DNA of 64,000 bases from JAIEPT01 sp038217425 (GTDB lineage Bacteria; Planctomycetota; Planctomycetia; Gemmatales; Gemmataceae). The notes beneath the pieces were generated by a model. That model made no database searches. It worked only from the letters and a program-made list of their open reading frames with translations, and was not told where the DNA came from. A program made the translations under genes and the position numbers. Below, in pieces: positions 52,697 through 61,837 of the stretch (the stretch's first letter is position 1; each line of letters begins with the position of its first letter). Location: NCBI GenBank assembly GCA_038217425.1, contig JBBQPM010000009.1, positions 1-64,000 of the forward strand, given 5' to 3'.

Positions 52697-54189
52697 GGCT
52701 GTGCTCGCTTGCGGTAAATGACGGCGCCGGGCACGGCGCGAATCGTTTCGAAGTCGCCCGGCGGCAGCGGTTGCTCCTTGACGTCGTCGAGCACGACGAC
52801 GTAGTTGTAGGGTTCGTCGCCGCACCAGTCCTTGTGCACTTCATGATGATAAATGAGGCCGTGCCGGGGATGACGGTAGTAAAAGTGATTGCCCCCCGCC
52901 CAGTCGAAAAAGCCCCACATCATCACGCCCTGCAGATCGGGTTGTCGGCCGACCCATTCCAGGGCGTACGCCGACGTTGCATGCTGGCTAAAATCCGGCT
53001 TCTCCCAGTGAAACGCCAACGGCCCCTCGGCGATTGCCGGGATCGCGCCTCCGACCGACGGCAAACGCATCGCGCTCGGCAGCACGAACGTCAATCCGAT
53101 CGCCGCGATCTTGCGAATCGCCGGGGCCGACAGCCCGTCTGTCTGCGTCAAATACCCGACGATGCGCTCGAAGCCCAGACTCATGAGCACCAGACCGATG
53201 GGGAGCAAGCACCAGAGAAAGCGGAGTTCCTTGTGTGCCACGCACGAATGGCCGACCACGAAGAGCAGCGACGCGACGATCAGCCGTCCCTGCGACTTCA
53301 CGACGGGCAGGATCAGCAGGGCGTAGATCGGCGACGTGAGCAACGGCCCAGCCCAACCGTTCGTGAAGTAGTAGTACCAGGGCTCGGTGCCGAACCTGCT
53401 GGCCATATCCTCGAAGATGTTCGCCTGGAGATACTCGAGCGGCGAATGAAACCAGCCCCCCAGGAGCGTGTTGGGAAAGTCCTGAAACGACCGGTAGTCG
53501 TACCAGCCGATGAAGGCGAACCCCAGGAGCAGGCCCTCGAAGAGTCGGCACGTGGGCGCAAGCGCCTGCCAAAAGGGAACGCCGCTCCGCCAGGCGCGGA
53601 CGTTGCTGCCGAACGTCCAGAGCCCCAGCCCGGCGACCAGGAACGCGGTTTGAAACCGGATCGCGAACATGACGGCCCAGAGAAACCCGGCCACGCGCGG
53701 GTAGCGCCGCTCCAAAAGCAGCGACGCCATGAGCGGCAGCGCCGTCACGTTCTCGGTGAGAAGTCTGACGTGAATGTAGATTACGTCCAGGGCGACGACC
53801 ATGACGAACAACAGAAAGAACGCCGCCGCGTAGCGTTCGGCGCGGAACCAGAACCAGGCCCAGAGCGCCAGCACGCCGAAGACGAGCGAAGCGACGCCGA
53901 AGCGGAGCCAGTGAGATTGTTCGAAAGGATCGGTGACGCCGAGGGCTTCGAGTCCACGGATGCCGAGCGCGAGGGTGTCGGAGAACAGGAGATTGCGCAT
54001 GCCGCGCTCTTGTTCCCAGAAGCGGACGGCTCGGCCATGGACTCGGCCGTAGGCTTGTTCGAGGTATTGTTGATGTTCGTCGGGATGCTCGATGCCGAGC
54101 TTGGAGAGGTCGGCGGCGATGTAGCGTTCGCCGATGCCAACGGCGACCAGGAGCCAAAAGAGCCAGGCGCGGAGGGGGCGGGGACTCAC
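52693..54189 (-). CDS. GT22/Alg9-like glycosyltransferase (second copy)
   Basis: The protein has 498 residues from GTG 54189, overlapping the upstream stop (GTGA). It is a paralogue of the downstream gene with the same blocks: EHPDEHQQYLEQAYGRVHG, HVRLLTENVTALPLMASLL, EPWYYYF, AHKELRFLWCLLPIG. The two copies are clearly diverged. Expression with the 60-residue membrane protein upstream is almost certain given the overlaps. Acceptor and donor sugars cannot be read. Confidence 0.75.
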   Translation of the reverse strand: MSPRPLRAWLFWLLVAVGIGERYIAADLSKLGIEHPDEHQQYLEQAYGRVHGRAVRFWEQERGMRNLLFSDTLALGIRGLEALGVTDPFEQSHWLRFGVASLVFGVLALWAWFWFRAERYAAAFFLLFVMVVALDVIYIHVRLLTENVTALPLMASLLLERRYPRVAGFLWAVMFAIRFQTAFLVAGLGLWTFGSNVRAWRSGVPFWQALAPTCRLFEGLLLGFAFIGWYDYRSFQDFPNTLLGGWFHSPLEYLQANIFEDMASRFGTEPWYYYFTNGWAGPLLTSPIYALLILPVVKSQGRLIVASLLFVVGHSCVAHKELRFLWCLLPIGLVLMSLGFERIVGYLTQTDGLSAPAIRKIAAIGLTFVLPSAMRLPSVGGAIPAIAEGPLAFHWEKPDFSQHATSAYALEWVGRQPDLQGVMMWGFFDWAGGNHFYYRHPRHGLIYHHEVHKDWCGDEPYNYVVVLDDVKEQPLPPGDFETIRAVPGAVIYRKRAQP

Positions 54190-54368
54190 TTGAATTCCCG
54201 GTACGTTTCCCAGGAGGCATAACCGACGGCGGCGCAGCCCAGGGCGGCGAGAATATCGACGAGGAAGCTGATGCCGCCGAAGGGGATGCCGAGTGCCGCG
54301 TCCAGGACGAACAAGAGTAGGAGAAAGCCTGAGACGCCCAGCGTCCCCAGACACATCCATTTTTCCAT
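54186..54368 (-). CDS. Small two-helix membrane protein heading the GT22 operon
   Basis: This 60-residue protein has two hydrophobic helices (LGVSGFLLLLFVLDAALG and FLVDILAALGCAAVGYAS) and a short C-terminal tail. Its stop overlaps the start of the first glycosyltransferase. It could be an accessory subunit of the glycosyltransferases; no family is recognised. Start ATG 54368 is preferred over 54407 because the upstream codons are Gly-rich filler. Confidence 0.6.
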   Translation of the reverse strand: MEKWMCLGTLGVSGFLLLLFVLDAALGIPFGGISFLVDILAALGCAAVGYASWETYREFK

Positions 54369-54478
54369 CGTCCCGCCACCCCCGAGAAGCCGACCCCCGC
54401 CAATCATTCGCCCATTGTATACAGCGATCTACGAAACTGCACGCAAATCCCGCGTGGGAAACTCCCAGAGATCGTCGC

Positions 54479-55354
54479 TTACGCTTCCGGCTCGGAAATC
54501 GGCTGAGCGTCCGCCCAGGGTTCCTCGAAACTGCAACTTCCGAACGACCCGAATTGTGCGCGCCCCGCGCGGATCTGCTCCTCGCTCACACGGTAGTTTC
54601 GCCAGATGAGCGCATCGTCGTCGAAACCCAGCGGCGTGCGCTGCTCGAGGATCTCGGCGAGTTCCGTCATGTTGAGCGGATGCACGCGTGCCAGGAGCCC
54701 GGCCGCGAAGAGATTGACGAAGCCGTGCCCGCCGTCGTGGCGCAAAGCATGATGCAGGCCCGCCGTCGCCTTGAACAGAAGCCCCGTCGCGGCGCAGAGT
54801 TTCACCACGCCGGCGAGCAACTCCGTCGTCGGAACCTCGGCCCCGCCGCACCGGATCTTCAGGCCGAACGCTTTCTGCTCCGCCAGCAACACCTCCGCGA
54901 GCGCCGTCCAGGCGGCCAAATCGGGCACGGGACATTCGAAATAGATCTGCAGGCCCGTCACGCCGGCCGACTCCAGAATGAACGGCGTCGCGCTCACCAG
55001 GGCAGCAATCTGATTCTTGCGCGGCGGCTGAAACACTCGCGTCGGCAGCTTGATCTCGAAGGAGACGACGGCCTCTTTGTGTTGGCTGAGAACCTGCGCG
55101 TCTTCGCGCAGGTTCTTGTAGTATGTCGCCACATCGTCCGCGGCCCGGCCCACGACGCCGATCGGACTGAGTCCTGCGAATTCCGTGACTTTTGCCGCCG
55201 GGCTCAGCAGTCGGCCCAGAAACCAGGCGTTCGCTCCCCCGCGATAGTGTTCGTAGTTCTCTCGCACGACGTCCGGCGCCAGCTGCGCCGGCGGAAACAG
55301 CCCGGCGTAGTCGAGCAGACCTGCGAAAAATGCCCTGCGTGCGCCGCTGGCCAT
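54479..55354 (-). CDS. Conserved cytoplasmic protein of unknown function (KATAGLHH type)
   Basis: This 291-residue protein has no signal or membrane helix. The conserved block is IRCGGAEVPTTELL then LLFKATAGLHHALR, which I recall from hypothetical proteins in actinobacteria and acidobacteria. The Lys and His-His there suggest an active site in a TIM-barrel-like fold (VSFEIKLP, LQIYFECP, LKIRCGG strands). No enzyme assignment is justified. It is transcribed divergently from the CPBP gene with 83 bp between. Confidence 0.6.
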   Translation of the reverse strand: MASGARRAFFAGLLDYAGLFPPAQLAPDVVRENYEHYRGGANAWFLGRLLSPAAKVTEFAGLSPIGVVGRAADDVATYYKNLREDAQVLSQHKEAVVSFEIKLPTRVFQPPRKNQIAALVSATPFILESAGVTGLQIYFECPVPDLAAWTALAEVLLAEQKAFGLKIRCGGAEVPTTELLAGVVKLCAATGLLFKATAGLHHALRHDGGHGFVNLFAAGLLARVHPLNMTELAEILEQRTPLGFDDDALIWRNYRVSEEQIRAGRAQFGSFGSCSFEEPWADAQPISEPEA

Positions 55355-55437
55355 ATCAGCTCCGGGTTGCGATTCGCCGATCGTGGTCCATAATGACAGT
55401 GTGTCGTCACTCCCCCCATTATGGATGCTGCCCCGCG

Positions 55438-56820
55438 ATGAGCCAAGCCCCCCACTCTCCGATCCGCGTCGCGCTACTGTGGATCGTCATTCTCGGCGCC
55501 GCGTCGGCCGTCGTCTTCCGCGACCAGCTGCTGCCGCTCGCCGACATCCCCCTCAAGGCGGCGGCCGAACCCGCCGTCAAGGACGCCAGGCTCGACCGCT
55601 TCCGCAGCGATTTCCTCAGCCGTTACCTCACCGGCTTCAAGGCCGAGGCCAAGGCCGCGCAAAAGGAACGGCCCGAACTGCCCAAAGATCTCAATGTCGG
55701 TTCCCTCCGGCAACGCTTCTGCTATGTCGCCATCGTCGCCGAGTTTCACGGACGCAAGGCGGCTCATGAAGCCCTTACCCAACTCGACCTGACCGACGCC
55801 TCGGACGCGGACCGCGCCTCGTACCAGATCCTCGACCGCTTGCTCACCGATGGCGAACTCAACGACGACGAACGGCGATTCCTCGTCAAAGATCTCGGCT
55901 GGTCGGGCGAATTGCTGCTGAACCCCGAAGTCCAAGGACAGCCCGATTCGCCCGCACGCCTGGCGCTGCTGGACTCCGCCAAGATGTTATTCGAGGCGGT
56001 CCTCTGGGCGGGCGTCACCGTTCTCGTCGGCGGTCTCACCGGCACGATCTTGCTCCTGATGCTCCTGTTCCGCTGGCTCCGCGGCGCCGCCGAGAGCCGA
56101 TTCGGACCGATATCGCCCCACTTTCCCATCTACGGCGAGACCTTCTGCCTCTGGCTTGTCGTCTTCTTCGGGCTGGCGCTGTCGCTCCCCGGCACGGTCG
56201 GCACGATCTCCGCGTTCGGCGCCAGCCTATTCGTGCTCGCCTGGCCGATCGTTCGCGGCGTCTCCTGGGCGCAAATGAAGGGCGACCTCGGACTCCATAC
56301 CGGCGTCGGTCTGTTTACCGAAATCTCCAACGGCATCGCCGCCTACTGCATCATGCTCCCCTTCGCGTTCGTCGGACTGGCAATCTTCCTCGGCGTGACC
56401 TACCTACGTCAACAAATGCAGGGCCGCGCGGGATTCGAACTCAAGGGGGGCGACGTACCGACGCATCCCGTGTTCGAAAACATGGGGGGCGGCATGTCGA
56501 TGCTCGAACTCTACCTCCTCATCGCCGTGGTCGCGCCGATCGTCGAGGAGATCTTCTTCCGCGGCGTTCTGTACCGCTTCCTGCGCGATTCGACGCGCGG
56601 CTGCTGCCAGCGCTCGAGCTTCCTGGTCGCGGCGCTGGTGAATAGCGTGATCTTCGCGGCCTTGCATCCGCAGGGATTGGCCGCGATTCCGCTGCTCGCG
56701 GGCGTGGCGCTCGGATTGACGCTGGCGCGGGAGCGTCGCGGGTCGTTAATCGCGCCCATCGTGGCGCACGGCATCAATAACGCCCTGGTGCTCACGATGC
56801 TCGGCGCGCTGATGGGATAA
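55438..56820 (+). CDS. CPBP-family intramembrane metalloprotease with extended N-terminus
   Basis: The protein has 460 residues. Residues 1-190 are a soluble, charged helical region following one membrane helix; the rest has about eight membrane helices. The Abi/CPBP motifs are EEIFFRG (370-376, Glu-Glu-xxx-Arg), FAALHPQG and AHGINNALV. Such proteases include CAAX prenyl endopeptidase relatives and bacteriocin-immunity proteins. The substrate is unknown. The extra N-terminal domain (DRASYQILDRLLTDGELNDDE) is unusual for the family. Confidence 0.82.
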   Translation: MSQAPHSPIRVALLWIVILGAASAVVFRDQLLPLADIPLKAAAEPAVKDARLDRFRSDFLSRYLTGFKAEAKAAQKERPELPKDLNVGSLRQRFCYVAIVAEFHGRKAAHEALTQLDLTDASDADRASYQILDRLLTDGELNDDERRFLVKDLGWSGELLLNPEVQGQPDSPARLALLDSAKMLFEAVLWAGVTVLVGGLTGTILLLMLLFRWLRGAAESRFGPISPHFPIYGETFCLWLVVFFGLALSLPGTVGTISAFGASLFVLAWPIVRGVSWAQMKGDLGLHTGVGLFTEISNGIAAYCIMLPFAFVGLAIFLGVTYLRQQMQGRAGFELKGGDVPTHPVFENMGGGMSMLELYLLIAVVAPIVEEIFFRGVLYRFLRDSTRGCCQRSSFLVAALVNSVIFAALHPQGLAAIPLLAGVALGLTLARERRGSLIAPIVAHGINNALVLTMLGALMG

Positions 56821-56822
56821 CG

Positions 56823-56985
56823 CGCGCGAAAGCCCAGGGCTGGCGATCCCTGGGAAACCCCGAAGACGCAGGACGCTTCCCCAGGGATCGCCAGCCCTGG
56901 GCTTTCGGATTTCAATTTTTCGGCAAAAGCGTCGACGCCGGCGCTTCCCCAGGGATAGCCATCCCTGGGCTTTTCGCACGCACCG
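56823..56985. repeat. Palindromic repeat family A, three copies
   Basis: Copies lie at about 56827-56855 (GCGAAAGCCCAGGGCTGGCG), inverted at about 56876-56909 (GATCGCCAGCCCTGGGCTTTC), and inverted again at about 56945-56980 (GGGATAGCCATCCCTGGGC). The third copy lies inside the coding sequence of the RND pump gene. The first two carry matching GGGCTGGCG/CGCCAGCCC changes. Confidence 0.85.
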
Positions 56986-59900
56986 GTTTGATTGGCTCGC
57001 GGTACGTCACCAGATCCAGCAAATACTTCGCCCCACGGCCGATGCCGCGGAACGGGTTCCAGCGGGCGTAGCCCAACTTGTCGATCGTGAAGAAAAAGAC
57101 CGGCGTGAGCATCAGGCCGAACACCGTCACGCCGAGCATGCCCGAGAAGACCGCGGTTCCCAGCGTGCGCCGCATCTCGGCGCCGGCGCCCTGCGACGTC
57201 ATGAGCGGCACCACGCCCAGGATGAACGCCAGCGACGTCATAATGATCGGCCGAAGCCGCAACGCGCAGGCGTCGAGCGTGGCGGTGCGCGCGTCGATGC
57301 CGCGGTCGCGCTCCTGCTTGGCGAACTCGACGATGAGGATCGCGTTCTTGCAGGCCAGGCCCACCAAGACGATGAAGCCGATCTGCGTGAAAATGTTGAT
57401 GTCGTGCCCCGCGAGATTGACGCCGATCACCGCGGACAACAGACACATCGGCACCACCAGAATGACGGCGAGCGGCAGCGACCAGCTCTCGTACTGCGCC
57501 GCCAAAACGAGAAACACCATCATAACGGCGAGGGCGAAGAGGATCATCGCGGTGTTGCCGGCGAGCTGTTCGAGGTAGGACATCTCGGTCCATTCGTAGG
57601 CCATGCCGGGAGGGAGTTCGCGCTGGGCGAGTTCGGCGAGGCGCTCGGTGATTTCGCCGGAGCTGACCCCGGGGACGCCCATGCCGTTGAGGGCGGCGGC
57701 GGGGTACATGTTGTAGCGGTTGAGCACGAGCGGTCCGTTCACCCCTTCCTGCGCCGCCAGCGATCCGACCGGCACCATCTTTCCCTGGTCGTTGCGTGCC
57801 CGGAGACTGCTCAGGTTTTCCGCCGTCGCCCGGAACTCCGGCTTGGCCTGCACGATCACCGAGAACGTCCGCCCGAAGCGGTTGAAGTCGTTCACGTAGA
57901 GCGATCCCTCGTAGATCGACACGGTGTCGGCGTAGTTCTTCGGACTGACCTTGCGCAGATTGGCGGCGCCGGCGTCGACCTTTAGATGGATCTGCGGCAC
58001 GTTGGCGCGGAAGATCGAAAACGCCGCCGCCAGTCCCGGCGTCTTGGCGCTCTCGCGCATCAAGTTTTCGATCTGCCGCTGCAATTCCTGCGGCCCCAAA
58101 TCGCTCCGATCTTCGATCATGAGCGAGAAGCCCCCCGCCTTGCCCACGCCTCGAATCGGCGGCGGCGCGAAGACGTTGATCATCGCATCCGGAATCTGCG
58201 CGAACGACTTCCGCAAACTCATCGCAATCGCGTCGCTTGAAACGCTCGGATCGCGCCTGAGCGAGTAATCCTTGAGATTCACAAAGCACGAACCGAAGTT
58301 CGAACCCGCTGCCCCCAGCACGAACGATTGCCCCGTCAGCCCCGAAACGTGCCGAACGCCCGGCGTCTTCAAACACACGCTCTCGATGTGCTTCATCACT
58401 TCGTCCGTCCGGTCCGTCGATACCGAGTCCGGGAGCTGCACGGCCACGAACAGGATGCCCATGTCCTGGCTCGGAATGAAGCCCTTCGGCGTGCGGCGAA
58501 ACTCGAAAAACGTGAGCAGCAGCAACCCGCCGTAAATCAGCAGCACGATGACGGCGAGACGCAGCGTCCAGCCGACGAAGACGACGTAGCCGCGGGTGAG
58601 GGCGGCGAAGGCGCGGTTGAATCCGCTAAAGATTTTCCCGAGGACGAAGTTGAACGGCCGACTGAGCAAGAAGCCCAGCACTCCGCCGATCAGCGACGCG
58701 GTCAGCGGAAAGACCCATTCGGCGTGCGCGGGCTCCAGTTGCGGAAGTTCAAACTGGGCGCCGAACCAGCGTGCGCCGGCTTCGAGGGCGTGCACGCCAA
58801 ACTCCCAGGCGAGCCAGACGCCGACGAGGACGACGGCGGGGCGCGGCAACGGGGCGGCCTTGTTGTTGGCGTGGTGCGGCTTGAGCAGCACCGCGGTCAG
58901 GGCCGGGCTGAGCGTCAGCGAGTTGAAGGCGGAGATGATCGTGCTCACGGAGATCGTCAGCGCGAACTGACGAAAGAAGGCGCCCGTGATGCCTCCCATG
59001 AACGCGCACGGCACGAAGACGGCGCTCAGGACCAGCGCCACCGCGATGACCGGGCCCGAGACCTGTTTCATCGCCAGGATCGTTGCGTCTCTCGGCGCCA
59101 GCCCGCGCTCGATGTGGTGCTCGACCGCTTCCACGACGACGATGGCGTCGTCCACGACGATGCCGATGGCCAGCACCAATCCAAACAGCGTGAGGTTGTT
59201 GAGACTGAAGCCGAACATCGACATGACCGCGAAGGTGCCGACGATGGCGACCGGCACCGCGACCAGCGGGATCAGCGCGGAGCGCCAATTTTGCAGGAAC
59301 AAGAGGACCACGACGGCGACCAAAACGACGGCGTCGCGCAAGGTGAGGATGACCTCGCGGATCGACTCGCGCGTGTAGGGGGTGGTGTCGAAGCCGATGT
59401 CGAAACCGACGCCTTCAGGGAAATTTTGCTGCAGAATCTTCATCTTCTCCAGCACTCGGCTCCGCACGTCGAGCGCGTTGGCGTCGGGCATCTGGAAGAT
59501 CGCGAGAAACACCGTCGGATTGCCGTCGAGCCGAACGCGGATGTCCTCGTTCTTGGCGCCCAGCTTCACCTCGGCGACGTCCTTGAGACGAATCCTACGC
59601 CCGTCCGGCGTACTGCGCAGGATGACGTTTTCGAAATCCTCAACGGTCACGAGTCGGCCCTTGGCGTCGAGCGGGATCTGCAGGAGCTGCTTGTCCGGCA
59701 TCGGTTCCTGGCCGATCGAACCGACGGCGACGGAAGCGTTCTGCTCGCGAATGGCATTGGCGACGTCGGCGGGCGTGAGATTGCGCATGGCGAGGATGTT
59801 GGGGTCGAGCCAGATGCGCATGCTGTAATCGCGCTGGCCGAAGACGAAGACGTCGCCGACCCCTTCGACGCGAGCCAGCTCGTCCTTGACCTGCATGACG

Positions 59901-60376
59901 GCGTAATTGCTTAGGTAAAGTTGATCATACCGGCCGTCGGTCGCCTGCAGGGCGATGCCCATGAGGATATCGGGCGATTTCTTACGGGTGGTGACGCCGG
60001 TCTGTTTGATGACTTCGGGGAGCCGCGGCAAAGCCAGGCTGACGCGGTTCTGTACGAGGACCTGGGCGAGGTTGACGTCGATGCCGGGGAAGAAGGTGAC
60101 GGTGAGATTGTAGCTGCCGTCGTTGGCGCAGTTGGACGACATGTACATCATCCGTTCGACGCCGTTGACTTCCTGTTCGATGGGGGCGGCGACGGCGGTG
60201 GCGACTTCGGTCGCGCTGGCGCCGGGATAGTTGCACGAGACTTGCACGGTGGCGGGCGCGATCGAGGGGAACTGCGCGAGCGGCAGCGTAAAGACCGCGA
60301 TCCCGCCCGCCAACGTGATGACGATGGAGAGAACCGCGGCAAAGATCGGGCGATCGATAAAAAACCGCGAAATCAC
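56912..60376 (-). CDS. RND (HAE1-type) multidrug efflux inner-membrane pump
   Basis: This 1154-residue protein is a typical AcrB/MexB-type pump with 12 helices. It begins MISRFFIDRPIFAAVLSIVI. The proton-relay aspartates are in GIVVDDAIVVVEAVEHH, with PGASATEV and QASVAVG-like porter segments. It exports hydrophobic compounds from the periplasm, driven by the proton gradient, with the adaptor encoded upstream. A loop of about 110 residues after the fifth or sixth helix (ARWFGAQFELPQLEPAHAEW) is unusual. The C-terminal 20 residues (SPGMAIPGEAPAST) are a translated family A repeat. Confidence 0.93.
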   Translation of the reverse strand: MISRFFIDRPIFAAVLSIVITLAGGIAVFTLPLAQFPSIAPATVQVSCNYPGASATEVATAVAAPIEQEVNGVERMMYMSSNCANDGSYNLTVTFFPGIDVNLAQVLVQNRVSLALPRLPEVIKQTGVTTRKKSPDILMGIALQATDGRYDQLYLSNYAVMQVKDELARVEGVGDVFVFGQRDYSMRIWLDPNILAMRNLTPADVANAIREQNASVAVGSIGQEPMPDKQLLQIPLDAKGRLVTVEDFENVILRSTPDGRRIRLKDVAEVKLGAKNEDIRVRLDGNPTVFLAIFQMPDANALDVRSRVLEKMKILQQNFPEGVGFDIGFDTTPYTRESIREVILTLRDAVVLVAVVVLLFLQNWRSALIPLVAVPVAIVGTFAVMSMFGFSLNNLTLFGLVLAIGIVVDDAIVVVEAVEHHIERGLAPRDATILAMKQVSGPVIAVALVLSAVFVPCAFMGGITGAFFRQFALTISVSTIISAFNSLTLSPALTAVLLKPHHANNKAAPLPRPAVVLVGVWLAWEFGVHALEAGARWFGAQFELPQLEPAHAEWVFPLTASLIGGVLGFLLSRPFNFVLGKIFSGFNRAFAALTRGYVVFVGWTLRLAVIVLLIYGGLLLLTFFEFRRTPKGFIPSQDMGILFVAVQLPDSVSTDRTDEVMKHIESVCLKTPGVRHVSGLTGQSFVLGAAGSNFGSCFVNLKDYSLRRDPSVSSDAIAMSLRKSFAQIPDAMINVFAPPPIRGVGKAGGFSLMIEDRSDLGPQELQRQIENLMRESAKTPGLAAAFSIFRANVPQIHLKVDAGAANLRKVSPKNYADTVSIYEGSLYVNDFNRFGRTFSVIVQAKPEFRATAENLSSLRARNDQGKMVPVGSLAAQEGVNGPLVLNRYNMYPAAALNGMGVPGVSSGEITERLAELAQRELPPGMAYEWTEMSYLEQLAGNTAMILFALAVMMVFLVLAAQYESWSLPLAVILVVPMCLLSAVIGVNLAGHDINIFTQIGFIVLVGLACKNAILIVEFAKQERDRGIDARTATLDACALRLRPIIMTSLAFILGVVPLMTSQGAGAEMRRTLGTAVFSGMLGVTVFGLMLTPVFFFTIDKLGYARWNPFRGIGRGAKYLLDLVTYREPIKPVRAKSPGMAIPGEAPASTLLPKN

Positions 60377-60413
60377 GAACTACTCCCGGTGGGCTGAAGC
60401 GAACTCAAAATAC

Positions 60414-60573
60414 TTAACCACAGAGGCACAGAGGACACAGAGAAATACAAGAAGAGCAAGAGGGAGAAGAAAAGGAAAAAGTCGAATCGTCCAAACCGCA
60501 CAGCGCATTCGGTTTGTTTCCTCTTCCTATTTCTCTTTTTCTTCCTCTGTGCTCTCTGCGTCTCGGTGGTTAA
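60414..60573. repeat. Inverted repeat of the TTAACCACAGAGG type
   Basis: TTAACCACAGAGGCACAGAG at 60414, with AGGACACAGAGAAA following, is matched by the complementary TTTCTCTTTTTCTTCCTCTG and GTGGTTAA ending at 60573. A second pair lies at 61712-61827, on the other side of the adaptor gene. A-rich spacer DNA lies between the arms. Confidence 0.8.
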
Positions 60574-61694
60574 TCTTTCTTTTCTTTCTCTTCCTTCACG
60601 CGCACAACGACTCCCGGGCGTACACGTTGGATGCCGGTGATGATGACCGCTTCGCCCTTCTGGATGCCCCCTTCGACGACGCGCATGCCGTCGTGCATCC
60701 GACCCACTTTCACCTGGCGATAAACGACCTTGTTGTCGGCGTCGACCACATAGGCGAAACGCTGATCCTGGTCGGTCTGCAAGGTCTGTTCGGGGACCAT
60801 GAGCGCCTCGTACTCGGCGCCGATCGGCAGGCGGATGCGGACGAAGGAGCCGGGCGAGAGGACGCGTTTCGGGTTGTCGAACACGCCGCGGAGCCGCCAG
60901 GTGCCGGTGTCGGCGTCGATGCGGTTGTCAGCAAAGTCGACATAGCCTTTGCGCGGGAAGTTCTTTTCGTCCGCGAGTTCCATGAACACGGGGAGCGGAT
61001 GCTTCTGATCCCAGAGCATCTTGCCCTCCGCGTTCAAGCGCTTGACGCGGTTGGCGGTCCGTTCGTCGAGATCGAAGTACGCGAAGAGCGTCTTGTCCGC
61101 GACCAGCGTGGTGAGGACCGTGTCGTCGGCCTTGACCAGGTTGCCCGGATCGATAATCTGCCTGCCGACGCGTCCGTCGATGAGCGCCTTGATCTTGGTG
61201 AATGTGACGTCGAGTTCGGCCCGCTTGACGTTCCCCTCGACCACGTCGATATTGGCCTTGGCTTCCTTGAGGTCGCCGGAGACCTTGTCGAGCTCCTCCT
61301 TGGCGATGGAGCGGTCGTTCCAGAGTTTGAGGGCGCGATCGTAGTCGGCCTGCATGCGGCTCGCCTTGGCCTTGGCCTGCACCATGTTGGCTTTGACGCG
61401 CCCCAGGTCGGCGACGTAGGGCCGATCGTCGATTTCGAAGAGTAGATCGTCCTTTTTGACTTCGGCCCCCTCTTTGAACGGCGCCTTGTCGAGGTAGCCG
61501 GTGACGCGGGCGCGGATCGCGATCATCTGCGACGCCTCGAGCCTGCCCGGGAAATCTTCGTAATCGGTGACCATCTTGACGATGGGCCGGGTGACGACGA
61601 CTTCGGGCGCCGGCGGCGGGCCTTGCTGCGATGCGGCTTGCTGGCATCCCGCGATTGTCGCGAAAAGCAACAGCATTGGAGCGGCGGATTTCAT
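60570..61694 (-). CDS. RND efflux periplasmic adaptor lipoprotein (AcrA/MexA type)
   Basis: This 374-residue protein has a lipobox IAGC (Cys17). A lipoyl domain (DYEDFPGRLEASQMIAIRARV, VTGYLDKAPFKEG) surrounds a coiled-coil hairpin (about 105-165). A beta-barrel domain (FAYFDLDERTANRV) and C-terminal MPD (VVEGGIQKGEAVIITG) follow. It joins the pump at 56912 to an outer-membrane duct. The pump gene is 194 bp downstream, separated by a repeat, and a TetR gene is 144 bp upstream. No TolC-like gene is in the operon. Confidence 0.92.
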   Translation of the reverse strand: MKSAAPMLLLFATIAGCQQAASQQGPPPAPEVVVTRPIVKMVTDYEDFPGRLEASQMIAIRARVTGYLDKAPFKEGAEVKKDDLLFEIDDRPYVADLGRVKANMVQAKAKASRMQADYDRALKLWNDRSIAKEELDKVSGDLKEAKANIDVVEGNVKRAELDVTFTKIKALIDGRVGRQIIDPGNLVKADDTVLTTLVADKTLFAYFDLDERTANRVKRLNAEGKMLWDQKHPLPVFMELADEKNFPRKGYVDFADNRIDADTGTWRLRGVFDNPKRVLSPGSFVRIRLPIGAEYEALMVPEQTLQTDQDQRFAYVVDADNKVVYRQVKVGRMHDGMRVVEGGIQKGEAVIITGIQRVRPGVVVRVKEEKEKKD

Positions 61695-61711
61695 GGGAGA
61701 GTCTCCGATTC

Positions 61712-61827
61712 AAAATTAGCCACAGAGGGCACAGAGAACACAGAGAAATAAAGCGGACATTCGCAATGTTGCCGAGGTTCTTTTTTCTTAATTCTCTGTG
61801 CCCTCGGTGACCTCTGTGGCTAATTTT
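61712..61827. repeat. Inverted repeat of the CCACAGAGGGCACAGAG type
   Basis: AAAATTAGCCACAGAGGGC at 61712 with ACAGAGAACACAGAG is matched by CTCTGTGCCCTCGGTGACC and TCTGTGGCTAATTTT ending at 61827. The core matches the element at 60414-60573. Confidence 0.8.
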
Positions 61828-61837
61828 CTTTAATCCC

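Noticed and set aside
52771..54222. 483-codon open frame on the plus strand
   Set aside because: Antisense of the glycosyltransferase gene; low-complexity charged sequence without a start signal.
56511..58376. 621-codon open frame on the minus strand
   Set aside because: It is a shifted frame of the RND pump gene and crosses into the CPBP gene; the real pump frame has all RND motifs.
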